This document shows, in pieces, positions 1-7,682 of a DNA stretch of 11,862 bases. Positions within the stretch are counted from its first letter, which is position 1. Every line of letters starts with the position of its first letter. Origin of the DNA: Anaeromassilibacillus stercoravium. GTDB lineage: Bacteria; Bacillota; Clostridia; Oscillospirales; Acutalibacteraceae. The notes beneath the pieces are model-generated. The model was not told the origin of the DNA and searched no databases. It saw nothing but the letters and a program-made list of their open reading frames with translations. The DNA is taken from positions 1 through 11,862 of the forward strand of contig DWYE01000122.1 of NCBI GenBank assembly GCA_019118845.1. The letters run 5' to 3'. A program made the position numbers and the translations under genes.

Positions 1-25
1 AATTTTTGAGCTGAAAAAGCCCGGA

Positions 26-70
26 AACGGTTGATGCCACTGGCTTTTCGCCAGTGGCATCTATACCGTT
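26..70. terminator. Inverted repeat downstream of tRNA-Ala
   Basis: A perfect 12-bp stem (33-44 with 50-61) closes a 5-nt loop. An outer arm pairs AACGG (26-30) with CCGTT (66-70). It lies just beyond the 3' end of the minus-strand tRNA, where a terminator is expected. On the minus strand the first T run (GGGCTTTTT) comes about 14 nt after the stem, and on the plus strand there is a looser T-rich stretch, so it is not a textbook intrinsic terminator in either direction. It could also be a processing hairpin or serve a gene beyond the left edge. Confidence 0.5.
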
Positions 71-79
71 TTGATTTTA

Positions 80-155
80 TGGTGGACCTGAAGGGATTCG
101 AACCCACGACCTCTCGGATGCGAACCGAACGCTCTCCCAGCTGAGCTACAGGCCC
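80..155 (-). tRNA. tRNA-Ala (anticodon CGC)
   Basis: Reading the minus strand from 155 gives a complete 76-nt cloverleaf with the CCA tail encoded (80-82). The acceptor stem pairs GGGCCTG with CAGGTCC and the discriminator base is A. The D arm is GCTC/GAGC, and the T arm carries the TTCGAAT loop. The anticodon loop is TTCGCAT, placing CGC at positions 34-36, which reads the alanine codon GCG. The acceptor stem has a G3:U70 wobble pair, the main identity element for alanyl-tRNA synthetase, which independently confirms the alanine assignment. Upstream, 43 nt from the 5' end, is a promoter -10 box at 198-203. A hairpin follows the gene. Confidence 0.97.
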
Positions 156-197
156 ATATTTCTGCCGCCAAAGGCATCTCCCTTGACGGCGAGATTT

Positions 198-226
198 ATT
201 ATAGCATGTTCTTTCAAACAATGCAA
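198..226 (-). promoter_or_regulatory. Promoter of tRNA-Ala
   Basis: On the minus strand a perfect -10 box TATAAT (203-198) is preceded by TGC, forming an extended -10. A weak -35 box, TTGCAT (226-221), lies 17 nt upstream. The -10 sits about 43 nt before the tRNA 5' end, leaving a short leader to be removed by RNase P. Confidence 0.75.
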
Positions 227-329
227 GTCCTAAAACAAATTTTTTGACAAAAAGATTCTAGCTTTTCCCGCAAATAGGGGATGTTTGCATGAATGCGGGT
301 TTCTTTTTACCCATGTCCATCAATCCATA

Positions 330-359
330 GAGACATACCGTCCATCTTTATGGTACAAT
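330..359 (+). promoter_or_regulatory. Possible promoter of the rhomboid gene
   Basis: An extended -10 (TGG followed by TACAAT, hexamer at 354-359) lies about 140 nt upstream of the rhomboid start codon. The -35 match is poor (GAGACA at 330-335, 18-nt spacer), so the call rests mainly on the extended -10. It would give a leader of roughly 130 nt. Confidence 0.35.
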
Positions 360-498
360 ACTCCTGGAAGATAAGCGTGTTTCCAAAGTACCATCAGAAA
401 AAGAGCCTCTACTAAGGGTTCATGTGATCTGGCCACACAGCCGTTACAGGCATTCTTACACCGGAAGCATTTTTCCATTTATATAAGGAGGAATTTGT

Positions 499-1071
499 AT
501 GGCGGTTTTGAAACGGATTCATTACAATACACCGGTCGTTTTGACCTTTTTCTTTCTCTCTCTGGCGGCGCTGCTGTTGGGCGCTCTGACCGGCGGATGG
601 ACAACGCAGGCTTTCTTCTCTGTCTACCGGTCGCCGTTGACTGACCCGCTCGGATACGTCCGTCTGTTTGGCCATGTTCTAGGACATGCGGGATATGAGC
701 ATTTTGCGGGAAATATGCTCCTTTTCTTGGTGATCGGCCCACCTATGGAAGAGAAATATGGAAGCAAAGTCCTCCTGACTGGCATTCTGTTGACCGCGCT
801 GATCTCGGGCCTGCTGCAATGCATCTTTTTTCCTTCCACCGCGCTGTTGGGAGCAAGCGGTATTGTGTTTATGCTCGTTATGCTTTCCTCCCTGGCGGGG
901 ATGAAAGAGGGGAGAGTCCCCCTGACGCTGATCCTGGTTGCCATCCTATATCTAGGACAGGAGGTGTACGCCGCTCTCTTTGTTCAGGACAATGTAGCGC
1001 ATTTTATGCATCTGGTAGGTGGCGCTTGCGGCACCGTTTTTGGATTCGCCGCCGCGCGAAAGAAGCTATAA
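499..1071 (+). CDS. Rhomboid family intramembrane serine protease
   Basis: The 190-residue product is almost entirely hydrophobic and fits a minimal six-helix rhomboid, which cleaves membrane-anchored proteins within the bilayer. The family signature is complete. The first loop/helix-2 pattern H63-x4-H68-x3-N72 has the same spacing as the oxyanion residues of E. coli GlpG (H145, H150, N154). The nucleophile motif GASG spans 118-121 (Ser120). The catalytic His is most likely His171, in the H-x-x-G-x-x-x-G pattern of the last helix. Ser/His helix packing is supported by GG at 174-175. No extra soluble domain is present, so it is shorter than GlpG. The start at 499 is set by AAGGAGG at 485-491, 7 nt upstream. 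It is monocistronic, convergent with the DeoR gene and ends at a shared hairpin terminator. The substrate cannot be inferred from context. Confidence 0.92.
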   Translation: MAVLKRIHYNTPVVLTFFFLSLAALLLGALTGGWTTQAFFSVYRSPLTDPLGYVRLFGHVLGHAGYEHFAGNMLLFLVIGPPMEEKYGSKVLLTGILLTALISGLLQCIFFPSTALLGASGIVFMLVMLSSLAGMKEGRVPLTLILVAILYLGQEVYAALFVQDNVAHFMHLVGGACGTVFGFAAARKKL

Positions 1072-1101
1072 AGAAAAGACAGGTATTTGATTCCCGAAAA
1101 A

Positions 1102-1146
1102 AGTCCTCAGGCAAACCGTTGCGTTTCCCTGAGGACTCTTCTTTTT
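1102..1146. terminator. Bidirectional intrinsic terminator between rhomboid and deoR genes
   Basis: A perfect 10-bp stem (1102-1111 with 1128-1137) has an inner AAAC/GTTT pairing. On the plus strand it is followed by CTTCTTTTTG, ending the rhomboid transcript. On the minus strand it is followed by a run of six T (GGACTTTTTTC), ending the seven-gene operon. It occupies most of the 83-nt convergent gap. Confidence 0.88.
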
Positions 1147-1154
1147 GATTGAGA

Positions 1155-1901
1155 TCAGACAACTGTCACCTGTACATTCCGTTTGCGTAGGCCTTCGCAG
1201 ATTTCAGAATCTGCGCTGGCATCGGTAATCAACTCGGAAACGCTGGAGGTACTCAAAAAAGATACCGTCCCACTTTTTCCCAACTTGGAACCGTCCAGCA
1301 GCATACAGATGCGATCTGCACAATGGACCATCTCGCGCAGCGCCTCTGCGCGCTCCATATCTACGCCGAAGAATCCACCCGCAACAGTAAACCCGTCCGC
1401 GCCGACAAACGCGGTGTTTACGTGGAAATCTTGCAAGCACCGCTTGACCAACGGCCCCACCATGCATTGGGAGTGCTTCTGATAACTGCCGCCCAGCAGA
1501 ATGATCCGTCCATCCGGCTCCTTGCAGAGGTTCGCCGCAACATAGGCGGAGTTGGTCAGGATGGTGACATTGCGCCGAGTTTCGGCCACCTGTGCGGCAA
1601 ACATGGCACAGGTGCTTCCGGTGCCGACAATGATTGTCTCGCCGTCCCGCACCCTCTGGGCTGCGGCCGCCGCGATCTTCAGCTTTGCCTCATAGTGCAG
1701 AGCCATATGATAATTCGTGTCGTCCGGGTTGGGGAGGGTCGCATAGCCGCGCCGCCGGGCCAGGATTCCCTTTTTAGACAGGGTGTTTAAATCATTGCGC
1801 ACAGTCACTTCGCTGGTATTCAGCAGGCGGGCAAGCTGCCCTGTCTCAATTTCGCCGCGTTCCGCGACCAATTCAATCATCTTTACATGGCGTTCGATCA
1901 T
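1155..1901 (-). CDS. DeoR/GlpR-family transcriptional repressor
   Basis: The 248-residue product has the two-domain DeoR layout. An N-terminal winged helix-turn-helix spans about 6-52, with its recognition helix around 29-41 (TSEVTVRNDLNTL). A DeoR C-terminal sensor domain spans about 70-225, with the usual phosphosugar-binding segments GTGST (93-97), LTNS (115-118), GADG (167-170) and DGSK (203-206). Family members repress sugar or polyol operons and are released by a phosphorylated intermediate. This is the last gene of the operon, 18 nt after the activase stop, so it probably autoregulates the whole unit. A GGAGA box (1912-1908) sits 6 nt from the ATG at 1901 but abuts the ATG at 1907, so I prefer 1901; the alternative adds two residues. 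The likely inducer is the product of the upstream PfkB kinase or something derived from it (inference). Confidence 0.9.
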   Translation of the reverse strand: MIERHVKMIELVAERGEIETGQLARLLNTSEVTVRNDLNTLSKKGILARRRGYATLPNPDDTNYHMALHYEAKLKIAAAAAQRVRDGETIIVGTGSTCAMFAAQVAETRRNVTILTNSAYVAANLCKEPDGRIILLGGSYQKHSQCMVGPLVKRCLQDFHVNTAFVGADGFTVAGGFFGVDMERAEALREMVHCADRICMLLDGSKLGKSGTVSFLSTSSVSELITDASADSEICEGLRKRNVQVTVV

Positions 1902-1919
1902 GTCCATTCTCCAATCCGG

Positions 1920-2816
1920 CTATCGTTCGTTTACTTCCACAGCAAGCCCGCCCGTGTCCAGCGTATCGACCATCGCCTGCACCGCAGCGACGGACAGTGG
2001 TTCACTGCCCAGGGTATAAGGCATGCTGAGATTGGTGTATTTGCTGATGCCAAATGTATGATAGGGGAGCAGGGTTACCTTTTTGGCACCGGACTCCCGT
2101 GCGAAACGGAGGATATCCTGCAATTCGTCCGCTGTATCGTTGAAAGCCGGGATGACGGGGACCCGCAAATCGGTGGCATTATGTGCCAGGTAATACTGGG
2201 CGGAAGCGAGCGACTGCTGGTTGGATACCCCTGTGAACCTGCGGTGCTTTTCGTCGTCCGTGTGCTTGACGTCCACCATCACATAGTCAAGCAAAGGGGA
2301 AAGGCGCGCGGTCAGCTCTAACGGATAGTTGCCGTTGGTCTCAATAGCGGTCTGAATTCCCTGTTCCCGGCAGGCTTCCAGGCATTGCAGAAGAAATTCA
2401 CTCTGCACAGCCGGTTCCCCTCCGGAGAACGTGACCCCGCCCCCGGTGCGCTGGTAGAAATCCCGGTCCTTGCAGACCAGCTTGACGACTTCCTCCACCG
2501 TTTTGTCATAGCCCACCAGCATCAGCGCGTCGCTCGGGCACAGGTCGATGCAGTGGCCGCAGCGCACGCATTTGGTATGGTCGGTGAGGAAGCCCGCATC
2601 GTTGTGGGAAACCGCCCCGTGTGGGCAGACTGCCTCACACCGGCCACATCTCGTACACAGGCTGTCTTTGCGCAAAACCTGCGGGGCCGGGAGGAGCGAT
2701 TCCGGATTGTGACACCAGAGACAAACCTGGTTGCAGCCTTTGAGAAAGACAACCGTGCGGATACCGGGACCGTCGTCCAGACTAAACCGCTGGATATTGA
2801 ACAAATGGCCTGTCAT
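1920..2816 (-). CDS. Glycyl-radical-enzyme activating protein (radical SAM)
   Basis: This 298-residue protein installs the glycyl radical on its partner GRE by reductive cleavage of S-adenosylmethionine. The radical-SAM cluster motif Cx3Cx2C is at C28, C32 and C35, followed by W34/H36 as in PFL-activase relatives. An inserted ferredoxin-like region carries two CxxCxxCxxxC motifs (C54/57/60/64 and C83/86/89/93) for two further 4Fe-4S clusters. Pyruvate formate-lyase activase lacks this insert; activases of other GREs, such as glycerol or choline-type enzymes, usually have it. The SGGEP motif at 131-135 is part of SAM binding. GGAGG (2826-2822) lies 5 nt from the start, and the GRE stop codon is 12 nt upstream, so the pair is translationally close. 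The length is normal for the insert-bearing class. Confidence 0.95.
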   Translation of the reverse strand: MTGHLFNIQRFSLDDGPGIRTVVFLKGCNQVCLWCHNPESLLPAPQVLRKDSLCTRCGRCEAVCPHGAVSHNDAGFLTDHTKCVRCGHCIDLCPSDALMLVGYDKTVEEVVKLVCKDRDFYQRTGGGVTFSGGEPAVQSEFLLQCLEACREQGIQTAIETNGNYPLELTARLSPLLDYVMVDVKHTDDEKHRRFTGVSNQQSLASAQYYLAHNATDLRVPVIPAFNDTADELQDILRFARESGAKKVTLLPYHTFGISKYTNLSMPYTLGSEPLSVAAVQAMVDTLDTGGLAVEVNER

Positions 2817-2828
2817 AAAAACCTCCGA

Positions 2829-5216
2829 TTAAGCGAATGCATCGTATTCTGTGCGGGCGATCAGGTGATCCTGCCACTTCTTTTCCAGCTCGCAGAAGAA
2901 GCAGCTAAAGCCGGCCACCTTGACCACCAGGGAGCGGTAATTCTCCGGATGCTGCTGTGCGTCGAGCAGCACTTCGCGGCCGACCACATTGAACTGCACC
3001 TGGAATCCGCCCTTCTCAAAATAGACCGCGATGGCCTGGGCGATCTTTTCGATCTTCTCCGGGCTGTTCAGTGCCGAAGGATGGAAACGGATGTTTAAGA
3101 TGGAGCCGTTGTCCATCAGGGCGTGGTCGATCTTGGCGAGGCTGTTGAAGACGCCGGTGATCCCCTGCAAATCCGTGCCAGGGGTGGGGGACATATTGTC
3201 GGCCAGGCTTTCGCCTGCGCGTCGTCCATCGGGCGTAGCGCCGACCACTGCACCGTCGGTCACGTTCATAACGACCGTTTGGGCCGTGCAGCCGAACTGC
3301 CCGCCGCGCAGCGGGGTAAACTGGCGCATCTTCGCCGGCAAAATGGTAAAGAGGTCGCGGCAGAGATCGTCCACCTCGTCGTCGTCGTTGCCGAATTTTG
3401 GCGCATTCAACAGGGCCTTGCGGATCGCCATTCCCTTGTCGCTGGCGAAGTTCTCGTCGATGGCCTCCATAACCTCTTTCAGGGTATATTTCTGATCTTT
3501 AAAGCACACGCGGTCCAGCGCTTCCAAGGCGTTGGCGGCATTTGGGTAGCCGTGCGCATGCACGATGGTGTCGTTGTAATTGGGTCCGCGTCCCCAGGAG
3601 ATGTCTTTGCCCATCTCAATGCGGTGATCCACCACGCCGGAGAGGAATGGCGTCGGGGTCAGCGTATAGTAGCTCTCCGCGATGGCCCGTTCGATCCGCG
3701 GGATAAAGGGGAGATAGAAGTCGAGCTGTTCCTCCCAAAGAGCGATAACCTCCTTGAGATTGCGGCACTCAACAAAGGGACGGCTGGACGGGCACAAACA
3801 TTTGCCCGTATTGGGGTTGTATCCGTTGTGGAGCGCCAACTCCAACAGCTTCATTACATTGACATAGACCGGCGTAACGCCTGTGCCGTGTTTGCCGGGA
3901 ATGCGCACTTCGCTGCAGCCCATACCGGCCCAATTGCGGGCGTCGCTCAGCGGGATCCCCGCACGCACCATCATATCGACCGCGACATCGTCGTTGAAGA
4001 ACGCCGGCATCCCGCCGCCGTGACGCACCAACGCGCGCAAAGCTGCTTCATAGAATTCCAGAGGTGTGGTGCTGCCCATGCTGACGATCACGGTTGGAAT
4101 ATTCATATTGGTATTGCCGAGCGCCTCCAAGAAAATGTACGACAGTTCGTTGACCGCTGTCTTCCCATCCTGGGTCTGGCCGCCCAGCGTAATGGTCTGG
4201 AAAAGCTGGTTGCCGCCGAGGTTTTCGGTGGTGCCCCAGTCGCGCAGCTTGTTGGCCTCAAAGCATTTAAGAAGGAAGCACTCGCAGAGCTGCTGGGCAA
4301 AGGCTGCGTCAATCCGGCCGGCCGCACGGTCGCGGTCGTAATATTTCTTCAAATAGCTGTCCATGCGGCCCATGGAAATGCTGTGGCCGTTCGATTCCAT
4401 CTGGATCATCAGGTGGATAAACAGGACAAACTGTAACGCCTCGTAGAAGGTATCCGGCGCCTTGCGCGGCACCTTTGCACAGATGCGGGCGATCTCCGTC
4501 AATTCCGCACGGCGTTCCGGCGTCGGCGCGGACTTCGCCTTTTCAAAGGCCAGCTTTGCCAAGCGGTCGGCATAGTCGAGCGCGCCCTGCATACAAATCA
4601 CGACGCTCTCCAGGAACGCCTTCTTCTCTAAGTATTCCGGATCATCTTCGCGCAGGAGGGCGAGGTTGCGCTGTGCCTCGTCGATGACACCCTCCAGGCC
4701 GATGTCGAGCAGCTTCACATAATCCGGGATGATATGGCCGTCGCCGTTCTGGTTGTGCTCGATAATCATCGTCTCGTTGACGCTCGGATGTTGCTCGCCG
4801 ATCAGATACTCCCCGATGGTGCTCTTCAAATTGTAGCCCACCCGGTCGTAGTGGGTGTAGCCCTTCCATTTTTCGCACATGGCCAGGATCTCATCGTGCA
4901 GCTCCGGCGGCACGATAAAGCGCTGGCGGTCGCGCTTCTCAAACGTATCGAGCTCCTCTTCGATCCAGTCCACCGCAAATTCCGGGAACAGGGCGGCTGC
5001 CAGCGGCTTGCTGGCGGTATTGCCCACAAGCAGGTCGTCGTCGCCGATATAGATGGTCATTTCCCGCAGGTAGCGCGCAAAAGCCTCCGCACGGCGGATG
5101 ACCAGCGGGCGCTCCGGGTGGGAAAAGAATTCCTCTGTATAGATACGTCCGCGCTCCATGCAGATCTCCGGGGGATAGGAGCGGATGTAGTCCTTGATTC
5201 GCTGGGTCCTCGTCAT
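2829..5216 (-). CDS. Glycyl radical enzyme of unknown substrate (PFL2-like)
   Basis: The 795-residue product has an N-terminal PFL-like barrel domain followed by a C-terminal glycine-radical domain. The thiyl-radical Cys is C434 in GMGCSE (431-436), with Glu436 two residues later, as in the Cys-x-Glu of dehydratase and C-N/C-S lyase members, which use that Glu as a base. The radical site is Gly769 in KVAGFS (766-771). The commoner motif is RVAGYSA, so both Arg and Tyr are substituted and the loop continues CFFC. The C-terminal QDHLIARTEY segment (782-791) is typical of the family. With the Cys-x-Glu motif and the cluster-rich activase, a true pyruvate formate-lyase is unlikely. I expect radical dehydration or C-X cleavage of a hydroxylated compound, but the substrate is not readable from the sequence. 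I start at 5216, where a purine-rich GAAAGGATGG stretch precedes ATG. The frame stays open to 5288, but that extension would overlap the kinase gene. Confidence 0.93.
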   Translation of the reverse strand: MTRTQRIKDYIRSYPPEICMERGRIYTEEFFSHPERPLVIRRAEAFARYLREMTIYIGDDDLLVGNTASKPLAAALFPEFAVDWIEEELDTFEKRDRQRFIVPPELHDEILAMCEKWKGYTHYDRVGYNLKSTIGEYLIGEQHPSVNETMIIEHNQNGDGHIIPDYVKLLDIGLEGVIDEAQRNLALLREDDPEYLEKKAFLESVVICMQGALDYADRLAKLAFEKAKSAPTPERRAELTEIARICAKVPRKAPDTFYEALQFVLFIHLMIQMESNGHSISMGRMDSYLKKYYDRDRAAGRIDAAFAQQLCECFLLKCFEANKLRDWGTTENLGGNQLFQTITLGGQTQDGKTAVNELSYIFLEALGNTNMNIPTVIVSMGSTTPLEFYEAALRALVRHGGGMPAFFNDDVAVDMMVRAGIPLSDARNWAGMGCSEVRIPGKHGTGVTPVYVNVMKLLELALHNGYNPNTGKCLCPSSRPFVECRNLKEVIALWEEQLDFYLPFIPRIERAIAESYYTLTPTPFLSGVVDHRIEMGKDISWGRGPNYNDTIVHAHGYPNAANALEALDRVCFKDQKYTLKEVMEAIDENFASDKGMAIRKALLNAPKFGNDDDEVDDLCRDLFTILPAKMRQFTPLRGGQFGCTAQTVVMNVTDGAVVGATPDGRRAGESLADNMSPTPGTDLQGITGVFNSLAKIDHALMDNGSILNIRFHPSALNSPEKIEKIAQAIAVYFEKGGFQVQFNVVGREVLLDAQQHPENYRSLVVKVAGFSCFFCELEKKWQDHLIARTEYDAFA

Positions 5217-5250
5217 ATCGATTCCATCCTTTCTATACAAAATCAATCGT

Positions 5251-6189
5251 TTATGAATGGGCCTTGAGAAACGCTTCCAACTCTGCACGGCTGGGAGCGC
5301 CCTCCATAGGGCCTTGTTTGCGTACGCTCATCGCGCCGGCTGCACAGGCAAAACGCCCGCACTCCGAAAGAGGCTTGCCTTCGATCAGAGCGGTCAGGAA
5401 CGCCCCGCAGAAGGTATCACCGGCGCCTGTGGGGTCAACTTCCTCCACCTGGAAGCTGGGAACCGGGATTTTCTCGTTTCCCTGGTAGATGATGCAACCC
5501 TCGCTGCCGTTTTTCAAAACGACCAGTTTTCCCTGGTCCGCCCAGAGACGGCATCCTTCCTCGTCGGTGGCGCATCCGGTAAACAGGGTGGCCTCTGTCT
5601 TGCTGGGGAAAATGATGCTCGCCTTCTCAATGACCGGCCGGCAGAGCTCCCGCACTTCCTCCACGCTGAGGGATTCGGGGCGGATGTTGGGGTCGAAGCT
5701 GATGCGGCTGCCCTCCGGCAGCTCGTCAACAATGCGGTAACACGTCTCCTGCAAGCTCTTGCTCACGCTCATGTTGTAGCCGGTGAGATGGAACCACTTG
5801 GTTCCCTGTAGTTTCTCCATGTCGAGATCCTCGGCGTGGGTCATCCCGGCTGCGGCGTGGCGGCTGTGGTACAGGAAATCGCGGCTGCCGTCCGAATAAT
5901 AGCAGACAAACGCGCAGCCGGTGGAAGCGCCGGGAATGTCCTTGACCATGCTCACATCAACGCCGCTGGAGACCATCTGCGCCTTAAAGCACTTGCCAAA
6001 GGGGTCCGGACCCACGCTGCCGATGACCGCTGTCTTTGCGCCCAGCTTTGCAGCGATGTTTACCGTGATCGGCGTATCGCCGCTTGCATAGGGACCGGTA
6101 AAGTCCGCTGGTTTGTCCAGCGGTTTATCCAATTCCTTGCGCATAATTTCGCACAGGATTGCACTGACTGTCACAAGATCGTATGCCAT
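5251..6189 (-). CDS. PfkB/ribokinase-family carbohydrate kinase
   Basis: This 312-residue ATP-dependent sugar kinase has the family's C-terminal signature DPTGAGDTFCGAF (252-264), with catalytic base Asp258 and the anion hole formed by GAG. The N-terminal signature is recognisable as GSVGPDPFG (57-65). The usual GG sugar-binding pair before it appears as SG (36-37, in ASGDTP), a small deviation. FDPNIRP (165-171) resembles the motif in 2-keto-3-deoxygluconate and tagatose kinases, but that is not enough to name a substrate. An AAAGGG box (6203-6198) lies 8 nt before the start. The gene stops 34 nt before the GRE gene. Within this operon it most likely phosphorylates the compound or a product of the GRE pathway, producing the phosphosugar the DeoR protein senses (inference). 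Confidence 0.9.
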   Translation of the reverse strand: MAYDLVTVSAILCEIMRKELDKPLDKPADFTGPYASGDTPITVNIAAKLGAKTAVIGSVGPDPFGKCFKAQMVSSGVDVSMVKDIPGASTGCAFVCYYSDGSRDFLYHSRHAAAGMTHAEDLDMEKLQGTKWFHLTGYNMSVSKSLQETCYRIVDELPEGSRISFDPNIRPESLSVEEVRELCRPVIEKASIIFPSKTEATLFTGCATDEEGCRLWADQGKLVVLKNGSEGCIIYQGNEKIPVPSFQVEEVDPTGAGDTFCGAFLTALIEGKPLSECGRFACAAGAMSVRKQGPMEGAPSRAELEAFLKAHS

Positions 6190-6235
6190 ACGTTTCGCCC
6201 TTTCTCAATTAAATTTTACACGAAATAGGTCTATC

Positions 6236-7240
6236 TTACAACTCCTCAATAAAGGAAAAATGCAGGGAATAGGTTTTGCTTTCACCGGGTTGCAGGATGG
6301 GTGCCAAGCACCCCTCTTCACCGATTTTCTTTCCGTCCAGGGGCGCGTTGAGCGGCTCCATGCCGAGCACATATTCGCCCTTTCCCAGCATTTTCCACTG
6401 GCAGAAGTAGGGGAGGTCGGCGTGGTTCCATGAGACCCGGACGCCAATGCGCCGGACCGGATTATAAACGGTATAACCGCTTTGCCCCTGCGCATCCTGC
6501 GCCAGTTCATGGAAATAGCAGCACTCCTGGTAGGGATACGCCGGCGGTTCAATTTCCCGCCAATGCTCCATTTCCTCCGCAGCGTGGGCGTCGCGCGGTT
6601 CCACGCCGAGACTGTCTAGGACAATCTTTGTGTCCTCGCAGAGGAGCGGGTAGCCGAAATTGATGTGGTAGGAGAGCAAAAACGGACGTGCCCCAAAGCC
6701 GCAGTTGGTCACGGTGTCCGTCAGGGTAAAGGCGTCCTCACCGTAGGAAAATGCGTAGGTGCGGCGCAGACGCAGGTTTTCTCCAAAGATGCGCGCTTCC
6801 CGCATAGACCCTTCTACCGTCAGACTCATGGAATCCGCCGTCCGGCTGCGTGTGACGCGGACGTCCTCGGCAGGGCAGTTTGCCTCCCTTCCATGCAGGC
6901 CGCGCGATTCTCCAGCGATCTCCGCCGGAGAGCCGATGTGCTGCAAGCCGCAGGTGGTCAGGAAACCGACGTAGAAGCCGCGCAGCCACTCCGTACCGCG
7001 GGCGTCATAGTACGCGGGTGCGGTGATGCCGCACGGCGCGATGTAGTTGAGGTTGGCGCCCTTGTAGCGCACCTGGTACAAATCCATCGCGCGGCCGGGA
7101 AGAAGGGTGCATTCCAGCGCGCCGCCGTTGTCCACCTGGATCATGCGCACGCCGTCCTGCCTGCCATCCAGCAAGCGGGCGTCGCGCACGCTCATCAGCT
7201 GGTCCGGTTCCCCGATATAAGCAAAGAGATTTTGCTCCAT
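6236..7240 (-). CDS. DUF4432 aldose-1-epimerase-like protein
   Basis: The 334-residue protein fits the DUF4432 branch of the galactose-mutarotase fold, a beta-sandwich that binds sugars. Recognisable blocks are LPGRAMDL (47-54), WLRGFYVGFLTTCGL (85-99), GLHGR (114-118), YHINFGYPLL (191-200) and GMEPLNAP (293-300). By analogy with galactose mutarotase, His192 and Glu295 are the likely catalytic His and carboxylate; that is inference. Members are thought to interconvert sugar anomers or act on related cyclic carbohydrates, and few are characterised. The ribosome binding site AAGGAGGG (7255-7248) overlaps the stop codon of the preceding YjbQ gene, with 7 nt to the ATG. This protein is the clearest hint that the operon substrate, or an intermediate, is a cyclic sugar. 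A 46-nt gap separates it from the kinase gene. Confidence 0.85.
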   Translation of the reverse strand: MEQNLFAYIGEPDQLMSVRDARLLDGRQDGVRMIQVDNGGALECTLLPGRAMDLYQVRYKGANLNYIAPCGITAPAYYDARGTEWLRGFYVGFLTTCGLQHIGSPAEIAGESRGLHGREANCPAEDVRVTRSRTADSMSLTVEGSMREARIFGENLRLRRTYAFSYGEDAFTLTDTVTNCGFGARPFLLSYHINFGYPLLCEDTKIVLDSLGVEPRDAHAAEEMEHWREIEPPAYPYQECCYFHELAQDAQGQSGYTVYNPVRRIGVRVSWNHADLPYFCQWKMLGKGEYVLGMEPLNAPLDGKKIGEEGCLAPILQPGESKTYSLHFSFIEEL

Positions 7241-7253
7241 AATCGATCCCTCC

Positions 7254-7682
7254 TTATTCGCCGATCACATCGACAAAGACTGTGCGTTCCTGCGGCCCGT
7301 CAAATTCCATGAGGACGATCTCCTGCGCCGCCCCCATAATCATGCTTCCGTTTTGGATGGGGAAGATGCAGCTGTTGCCCGTCAGCAGGCTCCGCAGATG
7401 GCCGTAGGCGTTGGCGCTGGTGCGTCCATAGGTGGGCAGAAAGTGCGCATGGGAGTATTGGGCATCATCGTCCACAAGTTTATGTAAAAGGACCTTGAAG
7501 TCGTCCATGATGCATTCCAACGGCTCAGTGACCACAATGCCGCAGTTCGTGTGCGCCACTACGGTGGTGACAATCCCGCTGGTAATGCCGGATTCCTTGA
7601 CATATGCCTTGACCTGCTCGCCGATATAATGGTATGAATATTCGTCGTCGGTCAGGACGCTGAATTGGTAATGTTTAACCAT
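7254..7682 (-). CDS. YjbQ/UPF0047 family protein
   Basis: The 142-residue product matches the compact YjbQ (UPF0047) family. Recognisable positions include GIVTTVVAHTN (36-46), a Glu-Pro pair (53-54), NAYGHL (91-96), SLLTGNS (98-104), the IQNGSMIMGAAQEI stretch with Q120, and EFDGPQERTVFVDVIG (126-141). Some E. coli-type members show secondary thiamine-phosphate synthase activity, but the physiological role of the family is unsettled. Several canonical positions differ here: the usual HN dyad reads HA at 78-79, and the usual HAHL reads YGHL (93-96). The start codon lies inside the end of the amidohydrolase-like gene (8-nt overlap) and is served by GGAGGAG (7696-7690), 7 nt away, so the two are probably translationally coupled. 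In this setting a role on a sugar-derived intermediate is as plausible as thiamine metabolism. Confidence 0.82.
   Translation of the reverse strand: MVKHYQFSVLTDDEYSYHYIGEQVKAYVKESGITSGIVTTVVAHTNCGIVVTEPLECIMDDFKVLLHKLVDDDAQYSHAHFLPTYGRTSANAYGHLRSLLTGNSCIFPIQNGSMIMGAAQEIVLMEFDGPQERTVFVDVIGE

Larger units (their letters stand above)
156..498. other. Divergent intergenic region, tRNA to rhomboid gene
   Basis: This gap separates the minus-strand tRNA from the plus-strand rhomboid gene. It holds the tRNA promoter (198-226) and a possible plus-strand promoter at 330-359. A 6-bp GC stem (267-272 with 294-299) has a long loop and a T-rich tail; it is too weak to call as a terminator. I see no convincing small gene: the open frames here lack ribosome binding sites and overlap the rhomboid gene on the opposite strand. 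Confidence 0.5.

Noticed and set aside
267..299. GC-rich 6-bp inverted repeat with T-rich tail on the plus strand
   Set aside because: The loop of about 21 nt is long, an alternative 5-bp pairing competes with it, and no plus-strand gene precedes it. It is too weak to call a terminator.
412..942. Minus-strand open frames opposite the rhomboid gene and its leader
   Set aside because: They have no ribosome binding sites and no domains, and are antisense to a well-supported gene.
3123..4436. A 437-codon plus-strand open frame opposite the GRE gene
   Set aside because: It lies wholly antisense to a clearly conserved enzyme, has low-complexity His/Ala/Val-rich composition typical of GC-rich shadow frames, and has no recognisable domain.
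5217..5288. 24-residue N-terminal extension of the GRE
   Set aside because: It overlaps the kinase gene end. The ATG at 5216 begins the conserved GRE-like N-terminus.
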